In this document: positions 63,705 through 64,000 of the stretch, one piece after another
Numbering within the stretch: the first letter of the stretch is position 1
Layout: every line of letters starts with the position of its first letter
Origin: Niastella vici
GTDB lineage: Bacteria; Bacteroidota; Bacteroidia; Chitinophagales; Chitinophagaceae
Direction: 5' to 3'
Assembly (NCBI RefSeq): GCF_002077945.1
Contig: NZ_LVYD01000044.1
Span: 124,001 to 188,000, forward strand
Length of the DNA stretch: 64,000 bases
Notes under the pieces: generated by a model
Told to the model about the DNA's origin: nothing
Database searches by the model: none
The model's input: the letters and a program-made list of their open reading frames with translations, nothing else
Program-made: the position numbers and the translations under genes

Positions 63705-63772
63705 ACTGATCATTGTCATTCCGCGTTTTGATCGGCCTCATTGTAACTGGCATCTTATTGTGTGTTAATTTG
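63705..63772 (+). promoter_or_regulatory. Crp/Fnr-type box and -7 element of the second polX
   Basis: TGATCATTGTCA (63707-63718) is 56 nt centre to centre from TTAATTTG (63765-63772). The first polX has the same -7 sequence at 55 nt, so the two promoters look related by descent. Confidence 0.6.
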
Positions 63773-63786
63773 AATAAAATATTTAT

Positions 63787-64000
63787 ATGGGTTTGTCAAA
63801 TGTTAAAAAGGCCGGTGAACGACATAATGCTGATTTGGCTGCTATTTTTCATCAGATGGCATCATGTTACCGGTATCTGGGTGCAAAACACCGCTTCAGA
63901 GTTATGGCTTATGATGGAGCGACCCGCACGTTAAGTAATTTGAAAAATGATATTTCGGTATATGCAAAAGATGAAGATGCCTTACATGAATTACATGGCA
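63787..64000 (+). CDS. PolX N-terminal paralogue, cut by the right edge (partial)
   Basis: 71 codons from the ATG at 63787 are open to the window end. The segment MASCYRYLGAKHRFRVMAYD aligns with IASCYRYLGSDYRFKVMAYT of the polX at 50054, followed by a comparable ATRTLSNLKNDISVYAKDE. It is thus the 8-kDa/helix-hairpin-helix start of a second PolX-like protein. Whether polymerase and PHP domains follow cannot be seen. Confidence 0.8.
   Translation, partial: MGLSNVKKAGERHNADLAAIFHQMASCYRYLGAKHRFRVMAYDGATRTLSNLKNDISVYAKDEDALHELHG

Overview
The window comes from a Bacteroidota genome, most likely a Chitinophagaceae-type soil or water bacterium. The signs are type IX secretion C-terminal tails (three proteins), LytTR/His_kinase two-component pairs, an RteC-family protein, TIGR03032 and DUF3500 proteins, and repeated Bacteroidota-style -7 promoter elements (TAnnTTTG). 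No rRNA, tRNA, CRISPR array or complete insertion sequence was seen. All function calls rest on reading motifs and overall protein shape; no database search was possible.

Layout. 1-8.5 kb: end of a secreted protein, a GH2 beta-galactosidase, a LytS/LytTR pair, a DUF3500 lipoprotein and a HupE/UreJ membrane protein. 8.5-12 kb: a minus-strand accessory patch with an amidase (endolysin-like), a holin-like protein, an unknown conserved protein and an RteC-like protein, with two copies of the palindrome TTACCAACTTGGTAA. 12-16 kb: a second LytTR regulator with a TPR histidine kinase, and a transglutaminase-like protein. 16-23 kb: HPF plus baeRF3, the MlaEFD lipid transporter and an MgtA-type ATPase. 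23-28.5 kb: decayed and accessory sequence (LytTR remnant, TIGR03032 protein, FG-GAP protein with sorting tail). 28.6-38.7 kb: an ArsR-controlled Cus-type heavy-metal efflux operon (RND pump split by an in-frame stop, TolC, two adaptor lipoproteins) ending in a P-type ATPase. 38.7-43.8 kb: small stress and redox genes plus gene remnants. 43.8-64 kb: a dense island with a phosphoribosyltransferase, a response regulator fused to a Crp/Fnr domain, NAD-dependent DNA ligase, CysQ, PolX, acetyl-CoA synthetase, a pyruvate-dehydrogenase-like complex with its own acyl carrier protein, a universal stress protein, COG2187/COG0645 kinase-like proteins, CdsA, a CDP-alcohol transferase, a PRPP-synthetase-like protein and a second PolX-like gene cut by the right edge.

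The main result is regulatory. A Crp/Fnr-type inverted repeat, TGAnnnnnnTCA (often AATGAnnnnnnTCATT), occurs in front of about a dozen transcription units between 17.6 and 63.7 kb. In most cases its centre lies 33-34 nt from the centre of a TAnnTTTG-like -7 element, and about 55 nt away for the two PolX genes. Three copies precede the REC-Crp fusion regulator itself. The linked genes (ribosome hibernation, universal stress, PRTase, cation ATPase, kinase-like pair, DNA repair, phospholipid and acetyl-CoA supply) resemble in content the mycobacterial DosR dormancy regulon, with an unrelated type of regulator. I infer a low-oxygen or dormancy regulon run by the protein at 45392-46429. One member promoter drives a structured ~205-nt RNA that ends in a perfect GNRA-loop terminator directly before the PRPP-synthetase gene, so it is either an attenuated leader or a small RNA.

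The window also carries several gene fossils (LytTR, AI-2E transporter, cysQ fragment copy, nicotinamidase, NTF2-like). They suggest repeated gene turnover next to the regulon genes.
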